In this document: in pieces, positions 1 to 8,051 of the stretch
Layout: each line of letters starts with the position of its first letter
How positions within the stretch are numbered: the first letter of the stretch is position 1
Source: Bacillota bacterium
GTDB taxonomy: Bacteria; Bacillota; Sulfobacillia; Sulfobacillales; Sulfobacillaceae
DNA length: 44,021 nt
Direction of reading: 5' to 3'
Assembly: GCA_021795465.1 (NCBI GenBank)
Contig: JAJYPK010000010.1
Location: forward strand, 1-44,021
Made by a program: the position numbers and the translations under genes
Notes under the pieces: generated by a model
What the model saw: only the letters and a program-made list of their open reading frames with translations
Database searches by the model: none
Told to the model about the DNA's origin: nothing

Positions 1-78
1 GAACCCCGTCAGGCCCGGAAGGGAGCAGCGGTAAGCGGGCACGTTGTGGTGCCGCGGATAGCCTAATCGGTGCCGCCC
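1..78 (+). ncRNA. ffs: signal recognition particle RNA (partial, 3' part)
   Basis: The first bases carry the invariant SRP RNA apical domain: GTCAGGCCCGGAAGGGAGCA with the GGAA tetraloop and the asymmetric-loop AGCAG that bind the Ffh M domain. The RNA scaffolds Ffh for co-translational membrane targeting. The 5' part lies outside the window. The 3' end is not sharply defined; I place it before the dnaX promoter. The order SRP RNA then dnaX-ybaB-recR is the classic Bacillus arrangement, which supports the call. Confidence 0.9.
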
Positions 79-98
79 TATGGCCTTTGTTTACTGAA

Positions 99-107
99 TG
101 GTACAAT
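99..107 (+). promoter_or_regulatory. extended -10 promoter for dnaX
   Basis: TGGTACAAT is an extended -10 element (TGn-TACAAT) that would start transcription near 114, about 33 bases before the dnaX start codon. No convincing -35 hexamer lies 17 bases upstream, as is usual for extended -10 promoters. Read-through from the SRP RNA gene is also possible. Confidence 0.4.
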
Positions 108-146
108 AGGGAAGAGGATGTGTTTCCGGAGGAAGGGAATCCTGTT

Positions 147-1745
147 ATGTCTCGGCAAGCCCTTTATCGCCAATATCGACCCCGAACGTTTGCAGACGTC
201 GTCGGGCAGTCGCGGATAGTCTCGACGCTTAAAGAAGCTGTGCGTCAGGGGCGTGTAACGCATGCCTATTTGTTTTCCGGACCGCGCGGTACCGGCAAGA
301 CCAGCGTGGCTCGCATTCTCGCCAGGGCGGTCAATTGCAGAGACTTGACCGATAGCGGGGATCCGTGCCTTCAATGCGATTCTTGTGTAGCACTAGAGCG
401 TGGCGCTCATTTGGATGTGATTGAGATCGATGCGGCGTCCAATCGTGGGATCGACGAAATTCGTGATTTGCGTGAACATATTGGGCAAGCGCCAGTGATG
501 GGAAGGCAGCGCATTTACATCATTGATGAGGTTCACATGTTGACCGAACCTGCCTTTAATGCGCTTTTGAAAACTTTGGAAGAACCTCCGACGCATGTCT
601 TATTCATTTTGGCCACGACGGAAGCTCACAAGTTGCCCATTACGGTATTATCGCGGTGCCAGCGCTATGAATTTCAACGGTTTCGGGTGCCCCAGATTCA
701 AGATCAACTGGCCCGAGTTGCCAAATCTGAGGGTATAGAGGCGGAGCCAGAAGCCCTTGAGCTGCTAGCGGAATTTGGGGATGGCGCGATGCGTGATGCC
801 TTGAGCCTTTTAGATCAAGCCGTGTCGTTTGGCGGTACGGTGACGCGTCAAGGCATCGAAGATATGGTGGGGTCGCTCAGTCCTCAACTGTTAGAGCAGA
901 TTGTGATGAGTTTAACGGAACGAAGAACCCTCCAAGATCTTATCGGAGTGGTCGACGAGGCTCTCACCGAAGGGCGCGACCCGCGGCAGATGCTACGGGA
1001 TGTGGCGCGCGAAATCAGAAACTTAATCGTGTGGCGGCAGGCCGGTGCGAAACGCTTTCCTCGCTATCGTCGCGCCTGGCTCGAAAAATTGGATGACATG
1101 GTGCCTAGTTCCGTGGACATAGAGGCTTGGTTTCGGGCGTTGGAAACGGTCGCGGAGGGGGAGGCCCGCCTAAAGAGCGGGTTTGCCCCGCAACTCGTGT
1201 TAGAACTTGCCTTATTTCAAGCCCGCCAACAACTCTTGGGGATGGCAGAAGCCAAGGCGGCTCCCCCTTCGGAACCGACCCCGAGTGTACCGTTACGACC
1301 GGTGTCGGAAGCACCGATAAGGGTGGAACCTGAGAAGCAGAAGGTGCTACCATTAGATGAGGACGATACGACAGGGGACGATCGTTTTCGTCAGGTGTTG
1401 GAATTGGTGCGCCGTGAACGGCCCTCAACACATGCGCTGATTAAAGAGGCACGATGTCACCTGACTGACGCCGGAATTACGATTTGCTTCGCATTCCCCG
1501 CGCATGTGGATATCATCAAGACGGGACCACATCACGATTTATTGGAAAAATCGTTGCGATCGATTTTTGGACCAGAGGTCCAATATACTTTGATGGCAGA
1601 CTGTCCACCGCCAGGTTCCTCGAAACCGAGAGTGCCGGACGTAGCGGAGTCGGAATCCGAGCCTTTGCCCGAAAATCCCCGGGATTTAAAAGCCGAGGTG
1701 CGCGAGTGGTTTGGACCAGATGTCCGACTGGTAGGTTTTGAATAA
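147..1745 (+). CDS. dnaX: DNA polymerase III subunits gamma and tau
   Basis: This is the clamp-loader ATPase that opens the beta clamp and couples polymerases at the replication fork. From the ATG at 147 the product is 532 residues. It begins SRQALYRQYRPRTF, typical of DnaX, and has a Walker A GPRGTGKT at 45-52, four zinc cysteines (64, 74, 77, 80), a Walker B IIDEVH at 125-130, a sensor-1 ATTE near 156 and the SRC arginine-finger motif at 169-171. The last ~150 residues are the variable tau region. An in-frame ATG at 87 exists, but the GGAGGAAGG 8-10 bases before 147 and family alignment favour 147. I see no A-rich slippery site for the programmed frameshift used in E. coli, so tau only is likely. 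First gene of a Bacillus-type dnaX-ybaB-recR operon. Confidence 0.96.
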   Translation: MSRQALYRQYRPRTFADVVGQSRIVSTLKEAVRQGRVTHAYLFSGPRGTGKTSVARILARAVNCRDLTDSGDPCLQCDSCVALERGAHLDVIEIDAASNRGIDEIRDLREHIGQAPVMGRQRIYIIDEVHMLTEPAFNALLKTLEEPPTHVLFILATTEAHKLPITVLSRCQRYEFQRFRVPQIQDQLARVAKSEGIEAEPEALELLAEFGDGAMRDALSLLDQAVSFGGTVTRQGIEDMVGSLSPQLLEQIVMSLTERRTLQDLIGVVDEALTEGRDPRQMLRDVAREIRNLIVWRQAGAKRFPRYRRAWLEKLDDMVPSSVDIEAWFRALETVAEGEARLKSGFAPQLVLELALFQARQQLLGMAEAKAAPPSEPTPSVPLRPVSEAPIRVEPEKQKVLPLDEDDTTGDDRFRQVLELVRRERPSTHALIKEARCHLTDAGITICFAFPAHVDIIKTGPHHDLLEKSLRSIFGPEVQYTLMADCPPPGSSKPRVPDVAESESEPLPENPRDLKAEVREWFGPDVRLVGFE

Positions 1746-1810
1746 GGTTGAGTCGACGATGATTGAGAGTGCGGAAACGGGATCATGAGGGATAAAAGGA
1801 GACGATCACT

Positions 1811-2140
1811 ATGGGATTCAACCCCAATAACATGCAGAAAATGATGAAACAAGTCCAGAAAATGCAAGCGGACGTGGCCCGGGTACAAGAAGAATTACAG
1901 TTCGAAACGGTGGAAGTTGAGTCGGGGGGTGTGGTCAAGGCGGTATTTAACGGCCATGGGGACATTGCCTCGATTACGATTGACCCGCAGGCGGTTGACC
2001 CATCGGATGTGGAGATGTTGCAAGATCTCATCTTAACGGCGGTACGCGAAGGTCAAAAAAAGGCTCAAGAGTTGGCATCGTCACGAATCGCAGCCGTGAC
2101 CGGTAACATGAACATTCCCGGGATGCCAGGACTTTTCTAA
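1811..2140 (+). CDS. ybaB: YbaB/EbfC family nucleoid-associated protein
   Basis: This 109-residue protein opens with the family's GFNPNNMQKMMKQVQKMQ helix, then the central strands (ETVEVESGGVVKAVFNG) and ends with the flexible MNIPGMPGLF tail. The family forms tweezer-like dimers that bind DNA, and it is nearly always encoded between dnaX and recR. AAAAGGAGA at 1796-1803 is a good ribosome site. The stop codon is immediately followed by the recR start, so the two are probably translationally coupled. Called yaaK in Bacillus. Confidence 0.95.
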   Translation: MGFNPNNMQKMMKQVQKMQADVARVQEELQFETVEVESGGVVKAVFNGHGDIASITIDPQAVDPSDVEMLQDLILTAVREGQKKAQELASSRIAAVTGNMNIPGMPGLF

Positions 2141-2737
2141 GTGTTGTATCCAACACCTATTCAGGACTTAGTGAACGAACTAGGGAAGTTACCGGGTGTG
2201 GGTCCGAAGACGGCGCAACGCTTGGCCTTCTTTTTATTGAACATGCCCCAAGGTGAGGCAGAACTATTGGCTAATGCCATCGTCTCCGCGCGATCCCGCA
2301 TTCGTTATTGCTCTGTATGTTTTAATTTTACAGATCAAGACCCCTGCACCATATGTCGTCATACCGGCCGTGATGGAAAGATTATTATGGTGGTAGAACA
2401 ACCTAAAGATGTAATCGCGATGGAAAAGACCCGAGAGTTCCGGGGGCGTTATCATGTGCTACACGGTGCAATCTCTCCGATGGAGGGCATTGGCCCCGAT
2501 GACTTGAGAGTCAAAGAACTTTTGCGACGAATTAGCCAAGAAACCCCAGCAGAGCTCGTGATCGCCACGAGCTCGAATCTAGAAGGCGAGGCCACAGCAC
2601 TGTATTTAGGCCGCCTTTTGAAACCGATGGGACTTCGAGTTACCCGAATTGCTCGAGGTCTGCCTATGGGTGGAGACCTCGATTACACCGATGAGGTTAC
2701 CCTTACTAAAGCACTGGAAGGCCGCCAAGAAATATAG
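2141..2737 (+). CDS. recR: recombination protein RecR
   Basis: RecR works with RecO and RecF to load RecA on single-stranded DNA at gaps. The 198-residue product has the usual order: a helix-hairpin-helix (LPGVGPKTAQRLAF, about 17-30), a C4 zinc finger (Cys 57, 60, 69, 72) and a Toprim domain from about residue 80 with Glu in VVEQPKD. The length matches the family. It starts with GTG directly abutting the ybaB stop; no strong ribosome site precedes it, which fits coupled translation. A TTG at 2144 is an alternative start. Confidence 0.96.
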   Translation: MLYPTPIQDLVNELGKLPGVGPKTAQRLAFFLLNMPQGEAELLANAIVSARSRIRYCSVCFNFTDQDPCTICRHTGRDGKIIMVVEQPKDVIAMEKTREFRGRYHVLHGAISPMEGIGPDDLRVKELLRRISQETPAELVIATSSNLEGEATALYLGRLLKPMGLRVTRIARGLPMGGDLDYTDEVTLTKALEGRQEI

Positions 2738-2810
2738 CCACCAAAAACATCCAAAGTGTCCAAACGCCCAGGCAGGAATATCATGCCAATTAAGGAAAGG
2801 GTGTGAAACC

Positions 2811-3194
2811 ATGGATGTTTTTGTCGTCCTCGCCGAGTGGATCGACTTAGGCCTGGGCGGGCTCGGTATTGCTGGGGGCCTCTTTATTTATCGCCGCCGT
2901 TATTTGATTCGAGAATCGCTATGGTGGTGGGGATCTCAAAATCGACTTCGTTGGCTCAAAATCTACTTAGATGCCCTGCCAGCCCATACAGGGGGAAGCG
3001 CCGCCGTGGAAGAATTGTCGCGCATGCTACGTCAAATGGGGCATCCTCTCAATCAAGCCGAACTGGAATTTGCCGTAAATTACCAAAGTGGCAAGATGTG
3101 GCATACTATGGATTGTAAGTCACAATGGGGAGTGGGGGAAGATGCGAGAACCAGGCAGAAAAACCCGGCGAATCCAAAACCAGGAACCGATTGA
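2811..3194 (+). CDS. unrecognised 127-residue membrane-anchored protein
   Basis: I do not recognise this family. The ATG at 2811 follows AAGGAAAGGG at a suitable distance. An upstream in-frame ATG at 2649 would overlap recR and is not favoured. The N-terminal ~26 residues form one hydrophobic helix (LGLGGLGIAGGLFIY) followed by a basic YRRRYLIR stop-transfer stretch, so the rest is probably cytoplasmic. The middle is Trp-rich (WWWGSQNRLRWLK). The last ~18 residues are hydrophilic and lie over the start of the next gene by 53 bases. It sits between recR and the yaaL-bofA pair, so a link with sporulation or envelope function is possible but is inference from position only. Confidence 0.6.
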   Translation: MDVFVVLAEWIDLGLGGLGIAGGLFIYRRRYLIRESLWWWGSQNRLRWLKIYLDALPAHTGGSAAVEELSRMLRQMGHPLNQAELEFAVNYQSGKMWHTMDCKSQWGVGEDARTRQKNPANPKPGTD

Positions 3195-3375
3195 TCCCCC
3201 AGGGTGGGGAGACCAAGAGCTTCGGGCGGCTTATCGGAATTGGGTGCAGCAACAGGAGTTTTTTCAAGAAGCTACCGAACAGGAATCGGTAGACAAGGCG
3301 ATCCGAGGATGCCAAGAGGCAGAAATACGCTACCGCCAATGTCTTAAGCGGATTCGGGCCCACAGGGGATTCTAG
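3142..3375 (+). CDS. yaaL: YaaL-like DUF2508 family protein
   Basis: The 77-residue product has the pattern of the short, helical DUF2508 proteins: a charged N-terminus, then ELRAAYRNWVQQQEFFQEAT and a C-terminal helix with RYRQCLKRIRA. The function of the family is unknown. Its position between recR and bofA is exactly that of Bacillus yaaL. The ATG at 3142 follows a purine-rich GGGAGTGGGGGAAG; an in-frame ATG at 3088 lacks a ribosome site. It overlaps the preceding frame by 53 bases. Confidence 0.75.
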   Translation: MREPGRKTRRIQNQEPIDPPGWGDQELRAAYRNWVQQQEFFQEATEQESVDKAIRGCQEAEIRYRQCLKRIRAHRGF

Positions 3376-3410
3376 AGGTTGTCCTTCCCGCATAGCGTGG
3401 TGGTGGGGGG

Positions 3411-3689
3411 ATGACCATGCTTTCGGCGAGGATCATTTTGGCGGGCGGGTTTGGCCTCGTCCTTGCCTATCTCGTGGCGCGGATGTTCGTGACGCCTACC
3501 AAATGGATCATGAAGACCTTGGTGAACGTGGCGATCGCGGTCGTCGTAATTTGGAGTTGGGATCGGGTAATGGGGTCGACGGGATTTCTTATTGGTCTCA
3601 ATCCCGTAACCGCAGGTGTGGTTGGTGTCCTTGGGGTGCCAGGCTTTCTCTTGGTGTTGGCCGCGCGTGCCCTCATCATCGGGTGGTGA
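3411..3689 (+). CDS. bofA: BofA-family pro-sigma-K processing inhibitor homologue
   Basis: In Bacillus, BofA sits in the outer forespore membrane with SpoIVFA and holds back the SpoIVFB protease that activates sigma K. This 92-residue protein has an N-terminal hydrophobic helix (about 4-25), a second one (about 33-50) and the C-terminal BofA signature LNPVTAGVVGVLGVPGFLL. The recR-yaaL-bofA order supports orthology. G-rich sequence at 3404-3410 serves as ribosome site; ATG at 3417 is an equally possible start. Its presence implies an endospore former. Confidence 0.82.
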   Translation: MTMLSARIILAGGFGLVLAYLVARMFVTPTKWIMKTLVNVAIAVVVIWSWDRVMGSTGFLIGLNPVTAGVVGVLGVPGFLLVLAARALIIGW

Positions 3690-3756
3690 CGCGTGTCGTC
3701 GTGTTCATCGTTAGGGCGTGCCTTCGCGGTGAGGGAGATACCTCCAGGAGGATTTC

Positions 3757-3785
3757 TTGACCGGGCATTGGGCCTTGGCTACACT
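3757..3785 (+). promoter_or_regulatory. sigma-A promoter for gltX
   Basis: TTGACC at 3757-3762 and TACACT at 3780-3785 are separated by exactly 17 bases. Transcription would start near 3792 and give a ~113-base leader before gltX. It separates gltX from the bofA block. Confidence 0.65.
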
Positions 3786-3811
3786 GTGAGTAGGCCATGG
3801 ACCGAAAAGAT

Positions 3812-3848
3812 ACACCGTTTAATCGATATGGGGACCCCCAAACGGTGT
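3812..3848 (+). promoter_or_regulatory. stem-loop in the gltX leader
   Basis: ACACCGTTT at 3812-3820 pairs perfectly with AAACGGTGT at 3840-3848. The 19-base interval contains a second short GGGG/CCCC pairing. It starts ~20 bases after the predicted transcription start. There is no T-box sequence and no U-run, so it is neither a T-box leader nor an intrinsic terminator; it may stabilise the mRNA 5' end or bind a regulator. Confidence 0.4.
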
Positions 3849-3904
3849 TTGGATCAGGCAATTCTCACAGGCATGACAAAATTTTGGTTTAGGAGCGACT
3901 CTTT

Positions 3905-5368
3905 TTGGTGAGAACACGTTATGCACCGAGCCCAAGCGGAACCTTACACATTGGGGGTGCCAGGACGGCATTATTTAGCTATTTGTTTGCCAAGCATCAC
4001 GGAGGAAAATTCGTGCTCCGGGTTGAAGACACAGATCGGGCCCGGTTGGTTGAAGGGTCCGAATCTGCGTTAATGCGGTCTTTGCAGTTGTTGGGTATTC
4101 AATGGGACGAAGGTCCGGATCGGGAGGGGTCATTGGGCCCTTACCGTCAATCGGAACGTCTAGCATTACATCAACACTATGCGGCACAATTACTAGAGAA
4201 GGGTCTGGCCTACCGCTGCTATTGCACGCCCGACGAGCTCAAAGCGTTACGTGAAGCACGGATGGCTCAAAAATTACCCCCGCGTTACATGGGAACCTGT
4301 CGTCAGCGCTCCGCGGATGACCCTATTCACACCAGTCGGCAACCTTACGTGGTTCGCCTTAAAGTGCCCCTTGATGGGGTGACGGTTGTTGACGACTTGA
4401 TCCGCGGGCCGGTCACGTTTGAAAATGGGCTCTTAGACGACTTCGTGATCATGAAAGCGGATCACACGCCGACCTACAATTTTGCTGTGGTGATAGACGA
4501 TTGGGGAATGCAGATTACGCATGTGACACGGGCCGAGGAGCACCTTTCCAATACCCCTAAGCAAATATTAGTCTATCAAGCATTAGGCCTGGAACTGCCA
4601 CAATTTGCCCACATCCCGATGGTTTTGGCACCTGACCGGTCCAAATTATCGAAGCGCCATGGGGCCACGGCGGTCGAGGAATATCTAGAGCAAGGCATTC
4701 TCCCCGAAGCCCTGGTGAATTATTTATTGTTGCTGGGATGGTCAGCCCCCGATGGTCGAGAATTCATGACCGTGTTGGAGGCCATTCCATTGTTCACCTT
4801 GGATCGGGTACAGCACACGGCGGCCGTCTACGACCAAAAAAAGCTCGAGTGGATGAATGCACAGTATCTGAAAGACTTGCCGGTCGAACACGTAGCCACC
4901 GCGGTTCGCCCATTTGTGGAGAAGTTGGGGATAAATTGGGGACAAGGCTCGACTTTAGAAGAAGGGGTAGCGCTTGCTCGAGAGCGGTCCCATACTTTGG
5001 TGGACCTAGCCCACGCCATGAGATTTTTATGGCAAAAACCGGACGCTTTTGATCCCAAGGGTGTTCAAAAGCACTTTGGTGCACCCGAAGTATCGAGCCG
5101 TCTCCAAGCTTTGGCCGACGCATTGAAGCAAGCCGAATCGACATGGACGCATGATGAGATCGCGGAGACCTTTGATCGCGTGGCGGAGACACTCGAGATA
5201 AAACGAGCTGCATTGATCCATCCTTGTCGTCTGGCCTTAACCGGTACCACGGTAGGCCCGGGACTCTTCGAATTGGTCCAAGTTTTAGGACAACAGGAAA
5301 CGGTGGCGCGCTTACGGCAGGTTGCCACAGATCTCCAACAGGAATCCTTAAAGGTTATCCAGCCATGA
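3905..5368 (+). CDS. gltX: glutamate--tRNA ligase
   Basis: GluRS charges tRNA-Glu in the cytoplasm. The 487-residue product is of normal length. It has the class I HIGH-type motif (PSPSGTLHIGGAR, about 9-20) and the KMSKS-type motif KLSKR at 247-251, followed by the alpha-helical anticodon-binding region. TTG at 3905 lies 9 bases after AGGAG (3891-3895) and is my preferred start; the next codon, GTG at 3908, is the alternative. The gene has its own promoter. It converges on selD. Confidence 0.96.
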   Translation: MVRTRYAPSPSGTLHIGGARTALFSYLFAKHHGGKFVLRVEDTDRARLVEGSESALMRSLQLLGIQWDEGPDREGSLGPYRQSERLALHQHYAAQLLEKGLAYRCYCTPDELKALREARMAQKLPPRYMGTCRQRSADDPIHTSRQPYVVRLKVPLDGVTVVDDLIRGPVTFENGLLDDFVIMKADHTPTYNFAVVIDDWGMQITHVTRAEEHLSNTPKQILVYQALGLELPQFAHIPMVLAPDRSKLSKRHGATAVEEYLEQGILPEALVNYLLLLGWSAPDGREFMTVLEAIPLFTLDRVQHTAAVYDQKKLEWMNAQYLKDLPVEHVATAVRPFVEKLGINWGQGSTLEEGVALARERSHTLVDLAHAMRFLWQKPDAFDPKGVQKHFGAPEVSSRLQALADALKQAESTWTHDEIAETFDRVAETLEIKRAALIHPCRLALTGTTVGPGLFELVQVLGQQETVARLRQVATDLQQESLKVIQP

Positions 5369-5374
5369 GTCGTC

Positions 5375-5400
5375 GGAGCTGTCCCAAAAGAGACAGCTCC
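5375..5400 (+). terminator. hairpin between convergent gltX and selD
   Basis: GGAGCTGTC (5375-5383) and GACAGCTCC (5392-5400) form a perfect 9-bp stem with an 8-base loop just after the gltX stop. Neither strand shows a good U-tract after it, so as an intrinsic terminator it is atypical. It may serve both convergent genes or act in RNA end protection. Confidence 0.45.
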
Positions 5401-5433
5401 CCAGTGTACGTGTAGCCCGGGCCGATTTACCGT

Positions 5434-6477
5434 CTAATTGGTCACAATCAGGTTGGGGGACGAGGACGAGACGACCTCACCAATCGCATACAGAGAAAGG
5501 CCCCGCTCGGAAAAACTCCTTTCGACTCGTTGTACGTCTTTCGCAGCCACGGTGAACAGAAGGCCGCCCGACGTTACGGCATCGGCACAAAGCTTCACCT
5601 GTGCGCTGTCGACATTGACGGTCTTAAGATGCGGTCGCACATAATCCAGATTGCGGCGACTGCCAGCAGGGAACTTATCGGCTTGGGCCAGGTTAAGGGA
5701 TCCGGGTAGCAAGGGGACCCGTGCGGTTCTGATGTGAAAACTCGTTCTGGACCCAGACGCCATTTCCCACGCGTGTCCTAAGAGGCCAAATCCCGTAACA
5801 TCCGTAGCTGCAGTCGGTTGACAGGCGACCTCGATGGCTTCTTTGGCTTGGCGATTGGAGGTTATCATCATCTCGATGGCCGGGTCGATGACGTGGGAGT
5901 CCTGAACGCCATCTTTGATGGCTTTAATAATCACGCCAGTACCGATCGCTTTGGTTAAGAACAGGATGTCCCCAGGCTTGGCGGTGCTATTGCGCCAAAT
6001 CTTATCGGGATGGACGGTTCCCGTCACAGCATAGCCCATTTTGGGCTCCGGGTCGTCGATGGAATGACCTCCTAAGAGCGCCGTTCCAGCCTGCCGCAAA
6101 ACCGATTCCCCACCCTTTAGCATGTGCCCAATGACATCGGGACTTAATATCCCATCGGGGATGGCTAATAGGTTCAATGCGGTCAATGGGGTTGCCCCCA
6201 TGGCGTAGATGTCGGACAGCGAATTCGTCGCGACAATTTGGCCAAAAATATAAGGATCGTCTACGACAGGAGTCATGAAGTCGACCGTCTGAACCAGAGC
6301 CTCGTTAGAATTCAAGCGAAACACCCCAGCATCATCGAGCGTTTCGGTGCCGACTAAGATCCGAGAATCCGATTCGGTTTGGGGCATTAAAAATTTGAGT
6401 GCGGCGGATAGGTCCTCCGGACCTAATTTGCACCCTCAGCCGGATTTTTGGGTCATTTCGGTAAGACGTTTTGCCAT
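5434..6477 (-). CDS. selD: selenide, water dikinase, a selenoprotein (in-frame UGA)
   Basis: SelD makes selenophosphate from selenide and ATP for selenocysteine and selenouridine synthesis. A plain ORF starts only at 6387 and lacks the catalytic N-terminus. Reading upstream in the same frame gives MAKRLTEMTQKSG, then TGA at 6438-6436, then GCKLGPEDLS running into the ORF. This matches the family's G-C/U-G-C-K motif exactly, so TGA encodes Sec14, followed by Cys16 and the essential Lys17. With the ATG at 6477, preceded by GGAGAG at a good distance, the protein is 347 residues, the standard SelD length. A hairpin fitting a bacterial SECIS follows the TGA. The ATP-binding LLGGHSIDD and the C-terminal TDVTGFGLLGHAWEM are intact. 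Automatic annotation would probably call a truncated protein from 6387. selA, selB and selC are not in this window. Confidence 0.93.
6409..6438 (-). promoter_or_regulatory. UGA selenocysteine codon with bacterial SECIS-like hairpin
   Basis: On the minus strand the TGA (6438-6436) is followed by 10 bases and then a perfect 7-bp stem TAGGTCC/GGACCTA (6425-6419 and 6415-6409) closed by the loop GGA. Bacterial SECIS elements are short hairpins roughly 10-11 bases after UGA with G residues in the apical loop, where SelB binds. Spacing and loop agree; the fold has not been computed. Confidence 0.7.
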
Positions 6478-6657
6478 GTGATTTCTCTCCGATTCCACGT
6501 TATTCCACCTATCCTCAATCCTATCCATTTTGTCCAAGAGGTGGTAGCCAGGGCAACTAGTTGAGATAAAAGCGCCGACACGGACGGATTCCGGCCCTGA
6601 CAATCTTGCTCTGGTTATATACCTTAATAGCATAGGGGACAATGACCTATCGAAAGG

Positions 6658-7950
6658 ATGCATAGGCGGGGCATGAAGTCTTGGTGGGGGTCACTTGGGG
6701 TTTTGGGCACGGTTGCCATACTGACAGGTTTGAATGGAGGTGCGATCCCGTATCGGCGGCCAATTATCCAAGCTGCAACCAAGCCTCAGATCGTAAAGAT
6801 GCGTCTGACAGCCGATCGCACCCCATCACGTCTCTTAACGAAGCCCGCGGCAAGAAAGTTACCCGATTCGAAGACTTTGGTGCCTGGTGTGGTCGCCAAG
6901 CCGTCGCACGCGGCCACCCCGCGTGTGTCACAAGCGGTCGGCGCTACGCCGACGTCGCGCCCAGCAACGCCTGGGTCGTCCAGTACGAGGACACCGGTCC
7001 CTCCACCCTCTCAAAATTCCGCAAGACCATGGGTCTTAGGATACTATACGCAGTACAGTCCAAATTCAGTCACATCCCAAGCCAGTCTATCCGCTAATCT
7101 GAGCACCATTACCGATATTGCGCCCCTGTGGTATACCCTTCGGGCCAATGGAAGCCTCCATACCATGGGATACAACCGGGCCGCAATACGTCAATACGCG
7201 ACGTCCCACGGGATTGGGGTTTATCCCTTAGTCACCAATGCAGGCGCCAATGCCACCATCTTGACTAACCTCGCTATTCGGAACCACGTCGTGACTAGTC
7301 TTACGCAGTTAGCCGTTCGAGACCACTATCCCGGTTTTAACATAGACTTCGAGGGCCTTAATTATTGGGATCGCCAAGGAATGTCTGCCTTCGTGATCGC
7401 GCTGGCCCAACGTCTTAAGCCCTTGGGTAAAGTAGTGACCGTAGCCGTCATTCCCAAGACCGTTACCGATCCGTACGGACGGGCCTATAATTTTCGCGTT
7501 CTCGGTCAATATGCTGCGAAGGTAGTCCTTATGACCTACGACCATCACGATATTGGATCGCCGCCAGGACCGGTGGCCCCAATGGGTTGGGTGACCGGGG
7601 CCGTCCAATATGCCTTGACCCGAATGCCCGCCAAAAAGATTGTGTTGGGTCTTGCCGCCTATGGATATAACTGGGGATCCAACGGGACAACAGTAGAAGT
7701 GCATGATCTTCAGGCGGTGAATTTGGCGCATCAAGAGGGCACACCCATCCAGTGGAATAGTACCTACGGGGAAGCAACATTTCAGTATACCAAGGGTGGC
7801 GTGAGTCACACGGTGTGGTTTGAAAACGGGTATAGCAATGCGGCCAAAATTGCTTTGACTAAGGCCGATCATTTAGGCGGGGTCGCCATTTGGCGTCTCG
7901 GGGACGAGGATCCGCATCTCTGGACGGTGCTTCAACAATACGGCTATTAA
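6658..7950 (+). CDS. secreted glycoside hydrolase family 18-like protein
   Basis: The 430-residue product begins with basic residues and a hydrophobic segment (WWGSLGVLGTVAILTGL), a likely signal peptide or anchor. A low-complexity Pro/Thr/Ser linker follows up to about residue 120. The rest is a GH18-type TIM barrel: WVLGYYTQYSPNS, the active-site strand FNIDFEGL with the catalytic Glu, VVLMTYDHHD, KKIVLGLAAYGYNW and GGVAIWRLGDEDP. It resembles the YaaH/SleL group of spore-cortex or peptidoglycan N-acetylglucosaminidases, but it has no LysM repeats. The first Asp of the usual DGxxxDxE motif appears replaced by Pro. ATG at 6673 is a possible alternative start. Likely role: cell-wall or spore-cortex glycan processing. 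Confidence 0.82.
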   Translation: MHRRGMKSWWGSLGVLGTVAILTGLNGGAIPYRRPIIQAATKPQIVKMRLTADRTPSRLLTKPAARKLPDSKTLVPGVVAKPSHAATPRVSQAVGATPTSRPATPGSSSTRTPVPPPSQNSARPWVLGYYTQYSPNSVTSQASLSANLSTITDIAPLWYTLRANGSLHTMGYNRAAIRQYATSHGIGVYPLVTNAGANATILTNLAIRNHVVTSLTQLAVRDHYPGFNIDFEGLNYWDRQGMSAFVIALAQRLKPLGKVVTVAVIPKTVTDPYGRAYNFRVLGQYAAKVVLMTYDHHDIGSPPGPVAPMGWVTGAVQYALTRMPAKKIVLGLAAYGYNWGSNGTTVEVHDLQAVNLAHQEGTPIQWNSTYGEATFQYTKGGVSHTVWFENGYSNAAKIALTKADHLGGVAIWRLGDEDPHLWTVLQQYGY

Positions 7951-8051
7951 AGGGGCGAGCGCACGGCTTTTTGTACCCACCTTATTCTGTTGACGATCGG
8001 AACCCTCTGCTATTCGGTTATACTACCTCATTATGAGGGAGGTTCAGGTCC

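Noticed and set aside
147-1745. Programmed frameshift in dnaX giving a gamma subunit
   Set aside because: No A-rich slippery heptamer or downstream stem was seen; one continuous frame encodes tau.
3786-3904. T-box leader for gltX
   Set aside because: No T-box core sequence, no specifier-loop layout and no terminator with a U-run.
6436-6663. 75-codon ORF upstream of selD
   Set aside because: Its last 13 codons are the real SelD N-terminus before the UGA; the rest has no support.
7990-8024. TTGACG and TATACT as a promoter for rlmI
   Set aside because: The spacer is 23 bases, too long for a sigma-A promoter, and there is no TGn extension.
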